15,741 bases of DNA from an uncultured Lachnospiraceae bacterium (GTDB lineage Bacteria > Bacillota > Clostridia > Lachnospirales > Lachnospiraceae), in NCBI GenBank assembly GCA_905236925.1, contig CAJOQS010000129.1, forward strand, positions 1-15,741. The letters are read 5' to 3'. The notes below the pieces were generated by a model. It ran no database searches, had not been told where the DNA came from, and was given only the letters and a program-made list of their open reading frames with translations. The position numbers and the translations under genes were made by a program. Positions 1-7,094 of the stretch are shown in pieces (position 1 is the stretch's first letter; every line of letters begins with the position of its first letter).

Positions 1-467
1 GAGTCTGTCTTGTGGAAAAGAGCGATCACGGTGACCTGTGCTCATTGCCTGAGCTTCAGAAGGCCGCAAAAACAGAGCCCGGAACCCCGCCGGAGTCGGA
101 GGGGGTCACATATTACACATCAGGGTTTGCGGCAGGAGAAGCAGCCGGAGCACTGACGGATAAATATGACTACATCATATACGATCTCGGAAGGGCCGCG
201 AAGCGGAACCTTCGGATACTCGAGCAATGTGATCTTGAGGTGGTCGTTGCCGGCGCGGCACCGTGGCGCACGTCAAAACTGCTTCCGGCAGAAGCGGCGG
301 AAACAGGGAAGGCTGCAAAAATGATTTATCTGATCAACCTGGCTGACGGAAGGACCATGCGAGGCCTGACGAACAGGAGGATCAGAATGCTGCCGTTCCC
401 TTTTGAACCGGATCCTCTGCATCCCGGAAGAAAAACAAAAGAAACTATTGAAAGAGCAATACGATGA
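1..467 (+). CDS. C-terminal part of a MinD/ParA-like P-loop ATPase (5' end outside the window)
   Basis: The frame is open from position 3 to the window edge, so the gene starts upstream. A GTG at 12 is only an internal codon that could be misread as a start. The visible 150-odd residues contain KYDYIIYDLG, the hydrophobic strand plus Asp that resembles the Walker B region of MinD/ParA/CpaE-type ATPases. It is followed by a second beta strand (CDLEVVVAG) and a strand-helix segment (MIYLINLADG) as in the C-terminal half of that fold. The Walker A loop would lie upstream and cannot be seen. Such proteins act in septum placement, DNA segregation or pilus/secretion assembly; nothing here tells which. 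The TGA stop overlaps a downstream ATG (ATGA, 464-467). Family assignment rests on the fold pattern and is moderate; the specific role is unknown. Confidence 0.6.
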   Translation, partial: VCLVEKSDHGDLCSLPELQKAAKTEPGTPPESEGVTYYTSGFAAGEAAGALTDKYDYIIYDLGRAAKRNLRILEQCDLEVVVAGAAPWRTSKLLPAEAAETGKAAKMIYLINLADGRTMRGLTNRRIRMLPFPFEPDPLHPGRKTKETIERAIR

Positions 468-547
468 TTCTGCACGTCCGGAACGGACAGACTCTCTTTA
501 TGGGGAAAACAGTATATCACAACGGCATTGCATGCTGCCTCCTGTAA
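464..547 (+). CDS. Possible 27-residue peptide translationally coupled to the upstream ATPase
   Basis: An ATG at 464 overlaps the TGA of the preceding gene as ATGA and opens 27 codons, ending in TAA at 545-547. The predicted peptide starts MILHVRNGQTLF and ends GIACCLL. It has no clear transmembrane helix or recognised motif. The ATGA overlap is the form used elsewhere in this window (10654 and 15016), which is the only positive argument for translation. It could equally be the decayed start of a longer gene, or chance. No longer continuation is convincing in the other frames before the hairpin at 661. Confidence 0.25.
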   Translation: MILHVRNGQTLFMGKTVYHNGIACCLL

Positions 548-630
548 ACAGCAGCAAAAAACATAAAGACAAACCGAAAAGGGAGCCTGACAACGCACCT
601 GCGTTTCGGACGATCATCAAAAACGCGTGC

Positions 631-659
631 TTGCTAATAAGCGCGGATAATGCTAAAAT
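631..659 (+). promoter_or_regulatory. Predicted sigma-A promoter with TGn-extended -10, driving the GH18-mscS-leuS run
   Basis: TTGCTA at 631-636 (four of six matches to TTGACA) is separated by exactly 17 bases from TAAAAT at 654-659. TGC directly precedes the -10, giving an extended -10 element. The expected start is near 666-667, about 53 bases before the ATG at 719. It is the only good promoter match seen before the GH18 gene. The start falls inside the left arm of the hairpin at 661-683. Confidence 0.6.
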
Positions 660-660
660 A

Positions 661-683
661 AGCGCAGCCCAAAAGGCTGCGCT
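661..683 (+). terminator. Intrinsic terminator hairpin behind the ATPase gene
   Basis: A perfect 9-bp inverted repeat (AGCGCAGCC at 661-669, GGCTGCGCT at 675-683) closes a CAAAA loop. It is followed by a short, imperfect T-rich run (TTCGTGTTGT). It would end transcripts arriving from the ATPase gene. The weak T run makes its efficiency uncertain. It overlaps the start of the promoter at 631-659. Confidence 0.6.
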
Positions 684-718
684 TTCGTGTTGTCATCACA
701 TACAGGAGAATACTTCCC

Positions 719-2482
719 ATGAGGTTAAAAAATATACGTCTTATAGTGGCTGCAATAGTGGTCATAGGTGCCCTTTCCGCACTCGGGATCATTCTTTACA
801 ACGGTTACAGGAACAGCCATAAGCCCAGTGACGTGGTTATGCCTCTTGAGAGCTTTTACGGAGTGGAAGAAGGCCGGGCGATGATCATCCTGGACGAAGG
901 GGTCTACGGGAAAACTGCTTTATGGCGTCACGACACTGCCTATATCGATCTTGAAACGGTCAGGACCATGTACAGTCACAGGTTTTTCTGGGTTCCCGGC
1001 GAGAATCTGATGATCTATACTACCCCCACCGAGGTATTTCATTTTACTCCCGGCGAGAGCGGGTTTACGGACAACGGCGAGGCAATGACCGGCAAGGCTC
1101 CCGTGGTTGAACTGGACGAGAACGGCGATCCCTATATTGAGGTGACTTACCTTGAAAATTGCGGGATCACCTATTCGATTTACGATTCACCTCACCGCGT
1201 GATGATAACCTACAGCACCGAGGGCTTTCTGGCTGCGGATGTCATTGCGGAAACGCAGATACGTGTCAGACAGGATATCAAGGCTGATCTGCTCGTTACA
1301 CTCGAGCCCGGTGAGAAGGTAAGGTTCATCGACGGCGGCGGAATACGCGAGAACGGCTTTATCAAGGTTATGAGCTCGAACGGCGTGCGTGGTTACATCA
1401 AGGAAAACTGCCTGTCGGAGAGCTATTACGACGATCCTGTTTTTGTTGAATTCACGTGGCCTGAGTACAATCATCACGTTTATTACGATAAGGTTTATCT
1501 GGGGTGGCAGCTCCTTTATACAAAGGACAGCATGAACTACCTCACTTCGGCGGCAAAGAAGGCTCCCGACATGACGGTGATCGCGCCCACCTGGTTTTTC
1601 CTGACAGGCACAGACGGCGGGATGACGGACTATGCCACGACCGAATACGTTGACAAAGCTCACGAGTTCGGATTGAAGGTATGGGCAACTTACAAGAACG
1701 ACACGATTGAAGGACAGTTCAGTTGTACGGAAGACAGCCATACCGTTCTGTCCTCGACGAAATCGAGGACCGCTCTGATAGACAATATCATGTTGAGTGT
1801 CAAAAAGTTCGGGATCGACGGAGTAAACATCGACTTCGAAATGCTTAAGGTCGACAGTGGTATTTATTTCATAGAATTCCTGCGTGAGCTTTCGGTACGA
1901 TGCAGGGCCGAAGGGATCGTTCTGTCGGTGGACAACTACGTTCCGGAGAATTACAATGCCTATTACGATCTCGCCGAGCAGTCAAAGATAGTCGACTATA
2001 TTATAATAATGGGTTATGACCAGCATTACGCCGGTTCGGACGAGGCAGGATCGGTATCGGCGCTCGACTGGTATAAGAAAGCCCTTGAGGGAACCGCTGC
2101 CAAGACGGACATGAAGCGCGTTATCATGGGAGTTCCCTTCTATACAAGACTGTGGAAGATCGATAACGGCAAGATATATGTTGAAGAAACCCCGGATATG
2201 GCCGGAGCCGAGGCTATAGTCAAAAAGGCCAAGGCCGAGAAGACCTGGCGCGAGGACGAAGGACAGTACTACGCAGAGTGGAACTCCGGCGGAAAACGCT
2301 TCAAGATATGGCTTGAAGACGATGAAAGCCTGCGAGCCAAGACATATGCTGCACGTGAGTATGAAGTGGCGGGTATTGGAGCCTGGAAGTGCGGCGATGA
2401 GCTTGAAACGACCTGGGTCGCCATAAAGGATGCGCTTGAGGGCGAGCTTCCGGCGGATGAAGAAGCAGCAGGAACGGAGTAA
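719..2482 (+). CDS. Membrane-anchored GH18 family glycoside hydrolase with an SH3-like domain
   Basis: This protein probably hydrolyses beta-1,4 linkages in an N-acetylglucosamine polymer, most likely peptidoglycan, outside the membrane. The 587 residues begin with a hydrophobic anchor (about 8-27) and no lipobox. A region at about 40-165 resembles the stalk domain first named from copper amine oxidases. A bacterial SH3-like domain follows (about 173-235). The GH18 barrel runs from about 241 to 575. The GH18 signature DGVNIDFE is intact, with Asp367, Asp372 and the catalytic acid Glu374. MGYDQ at 431-435 supplies the usual Tyr-Asp pair and Trp556 the barrel-end tryptophan. The overall plan resembles YaaH/SleL-type spore-lysin relatives, but with SH3 and stalk modules in place of LysM. 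An AGGAGA sequence sits about nine bases before the ATG. Thirty bases separate it from mscS. The fold is certain; the substrate is inferred. Confidence 0.88.
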   Translation: MRLKNIRLIVAAIVVIGALSALGIILYNGYRNSHKPSDVVMPLESFYGVEEGRAMIILDEGVYGKTALWRHDTAYIDLETVRTMYSHRFFWVPGENLMIYTTPTEVFHFTPGESGFTDNGEAMTGKAPVVELDENGDPYIEVTYLENCGITYSIYDSPHRVMITYSTEGFLAADVIAETQIRVRQDIKADLLVTLEPGEKVRFIDGGGIRENGFIKVMSSNGVRGYIKENCLSESYYDDPVFVEFTWPEYNHHVYYDKVYLGWQLLYTKDSMNYLTSAAKKAPDMTVIAPTWFFLTGTDGGMTDYATTEYVDKAHEFGLKVWATYKNDTIEGQFSCTEDSHTVLSSTKSRTALIDNIMLSVKKFGIDGVNIDFEMLKVDSGIYFIEFLRELSVRCRAEGIVLSVDNYVPENYNAYYDLAEQSKIVDYIIIMGYDQHYAGSDEAGSVSALDWYKKALEGTAAKTDMKRVIMGVPFYTRLWKIDNGKIYVEETPDMAGAEAIVKKAKAEKTWREDEGQYYAEWNSGGKRFKIWLEDDESLRAKTYAAREYEVAGIGAWKCGDELETTWVAIKDALEGELPADEEAAGTE

Positions 2483-2512
2483 ACATTAACAGCATACATT
2501 TAGGGGGGAGTT

Positions 2513-3331
2513 ATGGAGGAGTACAAGTTTGTAGAATATATCAAACAGCTTGGAACAACGATCGGCCTTAAGATCCTTCTGGGACTGGTCATTCTGATAG
2601 TCGGTATTAAACTGTCCAAATGGCTCATCAGCCTGATCGGAAAAGGCAGGGGCTTCTCGAAGATCGACCCGAGCGTGCAGAGCTTTATCAAGAGCTTTCT
2701 GAAGGTGATCCTATTTGCGCTGGTCATTGCGAGTGCCTGCATAACATGGGGAATACCCTCGACCTCGTTCATGACCATATTTGCCTCTGCGGGCGTTGCG
2801 ATAGGCCTGGCTCTGCAGGGTGCCCTGAGCAATTTTGCCGGTGGTCTGATGATACTGTTTTTCAAGCCGTTCAAGGTCGGGGACTATATCGAGAACGGAT
2901 CTGTGGCAGGTGTTGTGGCTGAGATCACCATTATCTATACGATCCTGAACACGCCGGACGGCAAGACCGTTACTGTACCGAACGGAACGCTGACGAATTC
3001 AAGCATTACAAATTTCTCGGCCAAGCCCGTCAGAAGAGTGGATCTTGTTTTCAGCGCTGACTATGCGAACGATGTGGAGCATGTTAAGCAGGTCCTTGGA
3101 GAGGTTGCCGCTGCGCACGAGAAGGTGCTGAAGGACCCGCCTCCTACTATAAGGCTGTCCGCACACGCATCAAGCTCGCTGGATTATACGTTCCGCGTAT
3201 GGTGCAACAGCGCGGATTACTGGGATGTATATTTCGATATGGTGGAGAATGTCGAAGCGGCGTTCAAGCGCAACAATATCGTTATCCCTTACAAGCATAT
3301 AGATGTGATCATGAACGGAAGGGCCGACTGA
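2513..3331 (+). CDS. mscS: Small-conductance mechanosensitive channel, MscS family
   Basis: This is a membrane channel that opens under bilayer tension and releases solutes on hypo-osmotic shock. At 272 residues it matches the minimal three-helix MscS layout (E. coli MscS has 286). Helices are at about 16-42, 59-80 and 84-115. The pore helix reads GVAIGLALQGALSNFAGG (94-111), almost the classic glycine/alanine packing pattern with Gln102 and Asn107. It is followed by FKPFKVGDYI, which leads into the beta domain. A VPNG turn at 155-158 and a mixed alpha/beta C-terminal vestibule complete the family order. The ATG at 2513 has an unusually strong GGGGGGAG site (2503-2510). It lies 30 bases after the GH18 gene and 33 bases before leuS, so these genes are probably co-transcribed. 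Confidence 0.95.
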   Translation: MEEYKFVEYIKQLGTTIGLKILLGLVILIVGIKLSKWLISLIGKGRGFSKIDPSVQSFIKSFLKVILFALVIASACITWGIPSTSFMTIFASAGVAIGLALQGALSNFAGGLMILFFKPFKVGDYIENGSVAGVVAEITIIYTILNTPDGKTVTVPNGTLTNSSITNFSAKPVRRVDLVFSADYANDVEHVKQVLGEVAAAHEKVLKDPPPTIRLSAHASSSLDYTFRVWCNSADYWDVYFDMVENVEAAFKRNNIVIPYKHIDVIMNGRAD

Positions 3332-3364
3332 GCCTGTTCAAATAAAAGAAAGGAAGAATCAATC

Positions 3365-5803
3365 ATGTCAGAATACTCACCCAAAGATATAGAAGGTAAG
3401 TGGCAAAAATACTGGGAGGAACATGAGACCTTCAAGACCGATGTATGGGACTTTTCTAAGCCCAAATTTTATGCTCTCGATATGTTCCCCTACCCTTCGG
3501 GAGTAGGCCTTCATGCCGGTCATCCCGAGGGTTACACCGCAACCGATATCGCATCACGTATGAAGCGCATGCAGGGCTACAACGTCCTTCATCCGATGGG
3601 CTACGACAGCTTCGGACTTCCCGCGGAGCAGTATGCGGTAACAACGGGTAACCATCCCGACGGATTCACACAGGCCAATATTAAGACCTTTACCAATCAG
3701 CTCAAGGAGCTCGGCTTTGACTATGACTGGTCGAAGATGGTCGCTACGAGCGATCCCGAGTTCTATCATTGGACACAGTGGATCTTCAAGCAGCTTTATC
3801 TTGACGGCTACGCAAAATACATCGACATGCCGGTAAACTGGTGCGAGGAGCTCGGAACCGTGCTTTCCAACGACGAGGTCATCGACGGCAAGTCAGAGCG
3901 CGGCGGCTATCCGGTTATCCGCAAGAACATGAAGCAGTGGGTAATCAACCAGCCCGCATTCGCGGAGAAGCTTCTTGAAGGTCTCGAGGAGATAGACTGG
4001 CCCGAATCGACCAAGGACATGCAGCGTCACTGGATCGGCAAGTCTACAGGTGTAGAAGTAAAGTTCCGGATCGTGGGCGGCGGCGAGTTCTCGATCTTCA
4101 CGACCTGTATTGAGACCATTTACGGTATCACCTTCATGGTTCTAGCTCCCGATGGACAGCTTGTTCAGAATCTTATGCCGAGGATAAAGAACCAGGATGA
4201 GGTTAAGGCATATATCGAAGAGACCAAGAAAAAGAACGATATGGACCGTACCGAGCTCAACAAGGGCAAGACCGGATGCAGGCTCGAGGGCGTTAAGTGC
4301 ATCAATCCCGTGAACGGCAAGGAAGCGGAATTGTTTATCGGTGACTTCGTTCTCGCAAATTACGGAACCGGCGCGGTAATGGCTGTTCCTTCGCACGACC
4401 AGCGTGACTTTGAGTACGCGGTTGCTCACAATATCGACATGATCCAGGTAATCGACGGAAACGAGAAGGACGGACATATCGATGTCAGCGGCCATGCTCT
4501 CGAGAAGCAGGATTATCTCGGCAAGGGTTACAAACTCATCAATTCCGAGGAATTCACCGGAATGACCGTAGAAGAAGCAAAGGAAGCCATTACGGTCAAG
4601 CTTGAGAAGATGGGCGTTGCAAAGCGCACCGTTAACTATCATTTCCGTGAGTGGATCTTCGCGCGTCAGCGTTACTGGGGCGAGCCCATGCCGGTAGTTT
4701 ATACCGAGAATGGCGATATCCATGTGCTTGACGATGACGAGCTTCCGCTTGTACTTCCCGAACTCGAGGACTACAAGGGACATAACGGCAAGGCACCTCT
4801 TGAAGGCGCTACCGAGTGGAAGAAATACGATCACAACGGAGTAAAGGGTACCCGCGAGACCTCGACCATGCCCGGTTCTGCAGGCTCAAGCTGGTATTTC
4901 CTTCGCTATATCGATCCTCACAACGATAAGCAGTTCGCGGATCCCGAGCTCTTAAAGCACTGGATGCCCGTTGACCTTTACATCGGCGGACCCGAGCATG
5001 CGGTAGGACACCTTATCTATTCGAGGATCTGGAACCGCTACCTCTATGACAAGGGTCTTACATTTACAAAGGAGCCCTTCAAGAAGCTCGTTCACCAGGG
5101 CATGATCCTTGGTGAGAACGGCATCAAGATGGGTAAGCGCTTCCCCGAATTCGTTGTTAATCCTTCGGACATCGTGCGCGATTACGGTGCCGATACATTG
5201 AGGCTTTACGAGATGTTCATGGGACCCCTTGAGGTTTCGAAGCCCTGGAGCAAGCAGGGTGTTGAGGGCGCGAGAAGGTTCCTCAACCGTGTATGGAACT
5301 TCTTCACCGAGCCCGCAAACATTACCGATGACAATGACGGTGAATTGACCAAGCTCTACCACCAGACAGTCAAGAAGGTTACTTCGGACTACGAGGCACT
5401 CGGCTTCAACACCGCTATCAGCCAGATGATGATCTTCGTCAATGCCGTATATAAGAAGGGAACCTGCCCTAAGGAATATGCGGAGGGTCTTATCAAGATG
5501 CTCAGCTGCATTACTCCTCATATCGGAGAGGAGATCTGGCAGCTCTTCGGACATAACGACACCATCGCCTATGAGAAGTGGCCCGAGTATTCCGAGGATC
5601 TTGCGCGTGAGGATGAGATCGAGATAGCGATCCAGGTCAACGGCAAGGTTAAGTCAACCGTAAAGGTCGGACGCGAGGAAGAAGAGGCTTCTGTCAAGGC
5701 AAAGGTTTGGCAGGATGAGAACATCAAGCGCCTTGCCGAGGGCAGAACGATCGTCAAGGAGATCTACGTCAAAGGACGTATCTACACGATAGTAATGAAA
5801 TAA
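3365..5803 (+). CDS. leuS: Leucyl-tRNA synthetase
   Basis: This class I synthetase charges tRNA-Leu with leucine in the cytoplasm. It has 812 residues, somewhat shorter than the E. coli enzyme (860). The nucleotide-binding signature is HAGH at 50-53 and the KMSKS loop is KMGKR at 588-592, the variant of one bacterial LeuRS branch. The Zn-finger-like insertion keeps the NWCEELGTVLSNDEV framework but lacks a full cysteine set. The CP1 editing domain spans roughly 222-420 and retains MAVPSHDQRD with Asp345. Its threonine-rich peptide reads TTCIET (246-251), where E. coli has TTRPDT. The anticodon-binding helices (about 620-740) and the C-terminal tRNA-binding domain (about 745-812) are present. 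An AAAGGAAG site precedes the ATG. No T-box leader is visible. The lipoprotein gene follows after 15 bases. Confidence 0.97.
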   Translation: MSEYSPKDIEGKWQKYWEEHETFKTDVWDFSKPKFYALDMFPYPSGVGLHAGHPEGYTATDIASRMKRMQGYNVLHPMGYDSFGLPAEQYAVTTGNHPDGFTQANIKTFTNQLKELGFDYDWSKMVATSDPEFYHWTQWIFKQLYLDGYAKYIDMPVNWCEELGTVLSNDEVIDGKSERGGYPVIRKNMKQWVINQPAFAEKLLEGLEEIDWPESTKDMQRHWIGKSTGVEVKFRIVGGGEFSIFTTCIETIYGITFMVLAPDGQLVQNLMPRIKNQDEVKAYIEETKKKNDMDRTELNKGKTGCRLEGVKCINPVNGKEAELFIGDFVLANYGTGAVMAVPSHDQRDFEYAVAHNIDMIQVIDGNEKDGHIDVSGHALEKQDYLGKGYKLINSEEFTGMTVEEAKEAITVKLEKMGVAKRTVNYHFREWIFARQRYWGEPMPVVYTENGDIHVLDDDELPLVLPELEDYKGHNGKAPLEGATEWKKYDHNGVKGTRETSTMPGSAGSSWYFLRYIDPHNDKQFADPELLKHWMPVDLYIGGPEHAVGHLIYSRIWNRYLYDKGLTFTKEPFKKLVHQGMILGENGIKMGKRFPEFVVNPSDIVRDYGADTLRLYEMFMGPLEVSKPWSKQGVEGARRFLNRVWNFFTEPANITDDNDGELTKLYHQTVKKVTSDYEALGFNTAISQMMIFVNAVYKKGTCPKEYAEGLIKMLSCITPHIGEEIWQLFGHNDTIAYEKWPEYSEDLAREDEIEIAIQVNGKVKSTVKVGREEEEASVKAKVWQDENIKRLAEGRTIVKEIYVKGRIYTIVMK

Positions 5804-5818
5804 CAGAAGTGAGAGAAA

Positions 5819-6940
5819 ATGAAAAGGATAATTGCACTGATACTTGTTCTGGTCATGCTGTCTGCTGCTGCATGCTCGAAAAGTGACGGAGGAGGCAGCA
5901 GTTCGACTACTGCTGTAGAACCTACACAGGCAGTGGTGACTGATCCCCCGACGCAGCCCGAGCCCACTGCGGCTTCCACGCTGGAACCTACTTCTAAGGT
6001 CACTGCGGAACCTACCGAGGCTCCGACAGATGAACCTACGCCCGAACCTACAGACGGTCCTGCCGACGGCCCCGTTGAGCCTACACCGGCCCCTCTTACC
6101 GGTAATTATGAGGATTTCGAGGGAGTATGGTATGTCTTGAGAGGCGAGATCGAGGGCGATGAGTGGGATGCCGAAACAGACGAGGTGATCCGCTCTGTGG
6201 TGTTTTACGATTCATATACGGCAGAACGTATAACCGAGCATTATCGTTCCGATTCCGATGTCAGGACCGGAAGTGTGGTCTTTTCCCGGAATTCTGAGGA
6301 TATCCCCACCATTCATATGAAGGATGACGCCGGTGACGCTGAATACGATTATACGATCAGCTCCGACGGACTTCTTATAGAAAACGGGACAATAACCTAT
6401 GACGGGTCGGAGACCGTGCTCACCTATGCGGAGTATTCGCGTACGCCTTTCTGGGGTGAGGGAAATTACTTTGACAGGTATATACTTACGGTTCCCGATG
6501 TGATACAGGGCTATATCGACAATGCCGCGGAAAACGCGTGGCTCGTAGCCATCGCGGACCCTTCCGAAGATATCATCAGCGCCTGCAACGAGGCCGGATG
6601 GTCCGTTATTGACGAAACGGACAATGAATGGGTCGATTGCCCCTGGAACAATCCCAAGGAGCTGATAATCGCGAATTCCTCGAACAGGGAAGTGGAGCTT
6701 GAGATCCATGAGCCCGCTTCGGACTACGACCCGAAGAGCGAGGAGAGCGGCTGGCAGGCAGGTCCCTTCATGTATTGGGCCAATCTGAAGCCCGGAGAGC
6801 TTGCGAGGTTTATTGTCGACCTGCCCGAGCGCAAGGTCGATGCCACAATGTGCCTTTATATGAAATTTGAGGGTGATGAAACGAAGTATTACCTGAGGAT
6901 ATTCAGGTATGATCCGGAAGACCCGTATATAACATTTTAA
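5819..6940 (+). CDS. Lipoprotein with a Thr/Pro/Glu-rich stalk and a two-part extracellular domain
   Basis: I do not recognise the family. A type II signal peptide is clear: KR, a hydrophobic core, and a lipobox SAAAC giving acylated Cys19. Residues 20-95 form a low-complexity stalk built on repeated EPT and related Pro/Thr units, likely an extended spacer holding the rest away from the membrane. The exported part begins YEDFEGVWYVL (97-107) and continues as alternating short strands to about 205, a pattern reminiscent of lipocalin-like barrels, though this is only suggestive. A second part (about 215-373) contains several tryptophans and ends in predicted strands. It starts 15 bases after leuS, with only a weak purine-rich site (AGTGAGAG). 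It is followed by a strong terminator, so it is probably the last gene of the unit. A role in the envelope is inferred from location only. Confidence 0.75.
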   Translation: MKRIIALILVLVMLSAAACSKSDGGGSSSTTAVEPTQAVVTDPPTQPEPTAASTLEPTSKVTAEPTEAPTDEPTPEPTDGPADGPVEPTPAPLTGNYEDFEGVWYVLRGEIEGDEWDAETDEVIRSVVFYDSYTAERITEHYRSDSDVRTGSVVFSRNSEDIPTIHMKDDAGDAEYDYTISSDGLLIENGTITYDGSETVLTYAEYSRTPFWGEGNYFDRYILTVPDVIQGYIDNAAENAWLVAIADPSEDIISACNEAGWSVIDETDNEWVDCPWNNPKELIIANSSNREVELEIHEPASDYDPKSEESGWQAGPFMYWANLKPGELARFIVDLPERKVDATMCLYMKFEGDETKYYLRIFRYDPEDPYITF

Positions 6941-6961
6941 CAACCGAATAGTGATACTTGC

Positions 6962-7000
6962 CCGGCAGCTGTCAGAACAGGCAGTTGCCGGCCTGTTTTT
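6962..7000 (+). terminator. Strong intrinsic terminator closing the GH18-mscS-leuS-lipoprotein unit
   Basis: A 12-bp stem with two G-T pairs (left arm 6962-6973, right arm 6980-6991) closes a six-base AGAACA loop. It is followed by CCTGTTTTT. It sits 21 bases after the lipoprotein stop codon. The T run is the first half of a 14-bp palindrome, TTTTTGCGCAAAAA (6996-7009). Confidence 0.85.
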
Positions 7001-7031
7001 GCGCAAAAAGTGCGAAGACAAGAAAAAAAGG

Positions 7032-7059
7032 TTGAATAATTCCCAAAAATTGTTATTAT
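7032..7059 (+). promoter_or_regulatory. Predicted sigma-A promoter of asnS
   Basis: TTGAAT (7032-7037) and TATTAT (7054-7059) are spaced by 16 bases, with TGT immediately before the -10 as an extended element. The expected start is near 7066, leaving a leader of about 29 bases. That is too short for a T-box or riboswitch. AGGGAG at 7081-7086 is the ribosome binding site. Confidence 0.65.
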
Positions 7060-7094
7060 AGCAACATAGTATTTTTTTCGAGGGAGAAAAAAAG

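Noticed and set aside
403..822. A 139-codon plus-strand open frame spanning the end of the ATPase gene and the start of the GH18 gene
   Set aside because: It overlaps real genes at both ends, runs straight through the promoter and terminator hairpin, and has no ribosome binding site or recognisable domain.
4142..4834. A 230-codon minus-strand open frame inside leuS
   Set aside because: It is fully antisense to a conserved part of leuS and shows no domain; codon bias of leuS explains the lack of stops.
6996..7009. A perfect 14-bp palindrome, TTTTTGCGCAAAAA
   Set aside because: It is mostly the T run of the terminator followed by an A run; its symmetry is explained by low complexity and no protein is suggested to bind it.
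6941..7094. A T-box leader for asnS
   Set aside because: The predicted leader is only about 29 bases and the conserved T-box sequence is absent; the same is true upstream of leuS.
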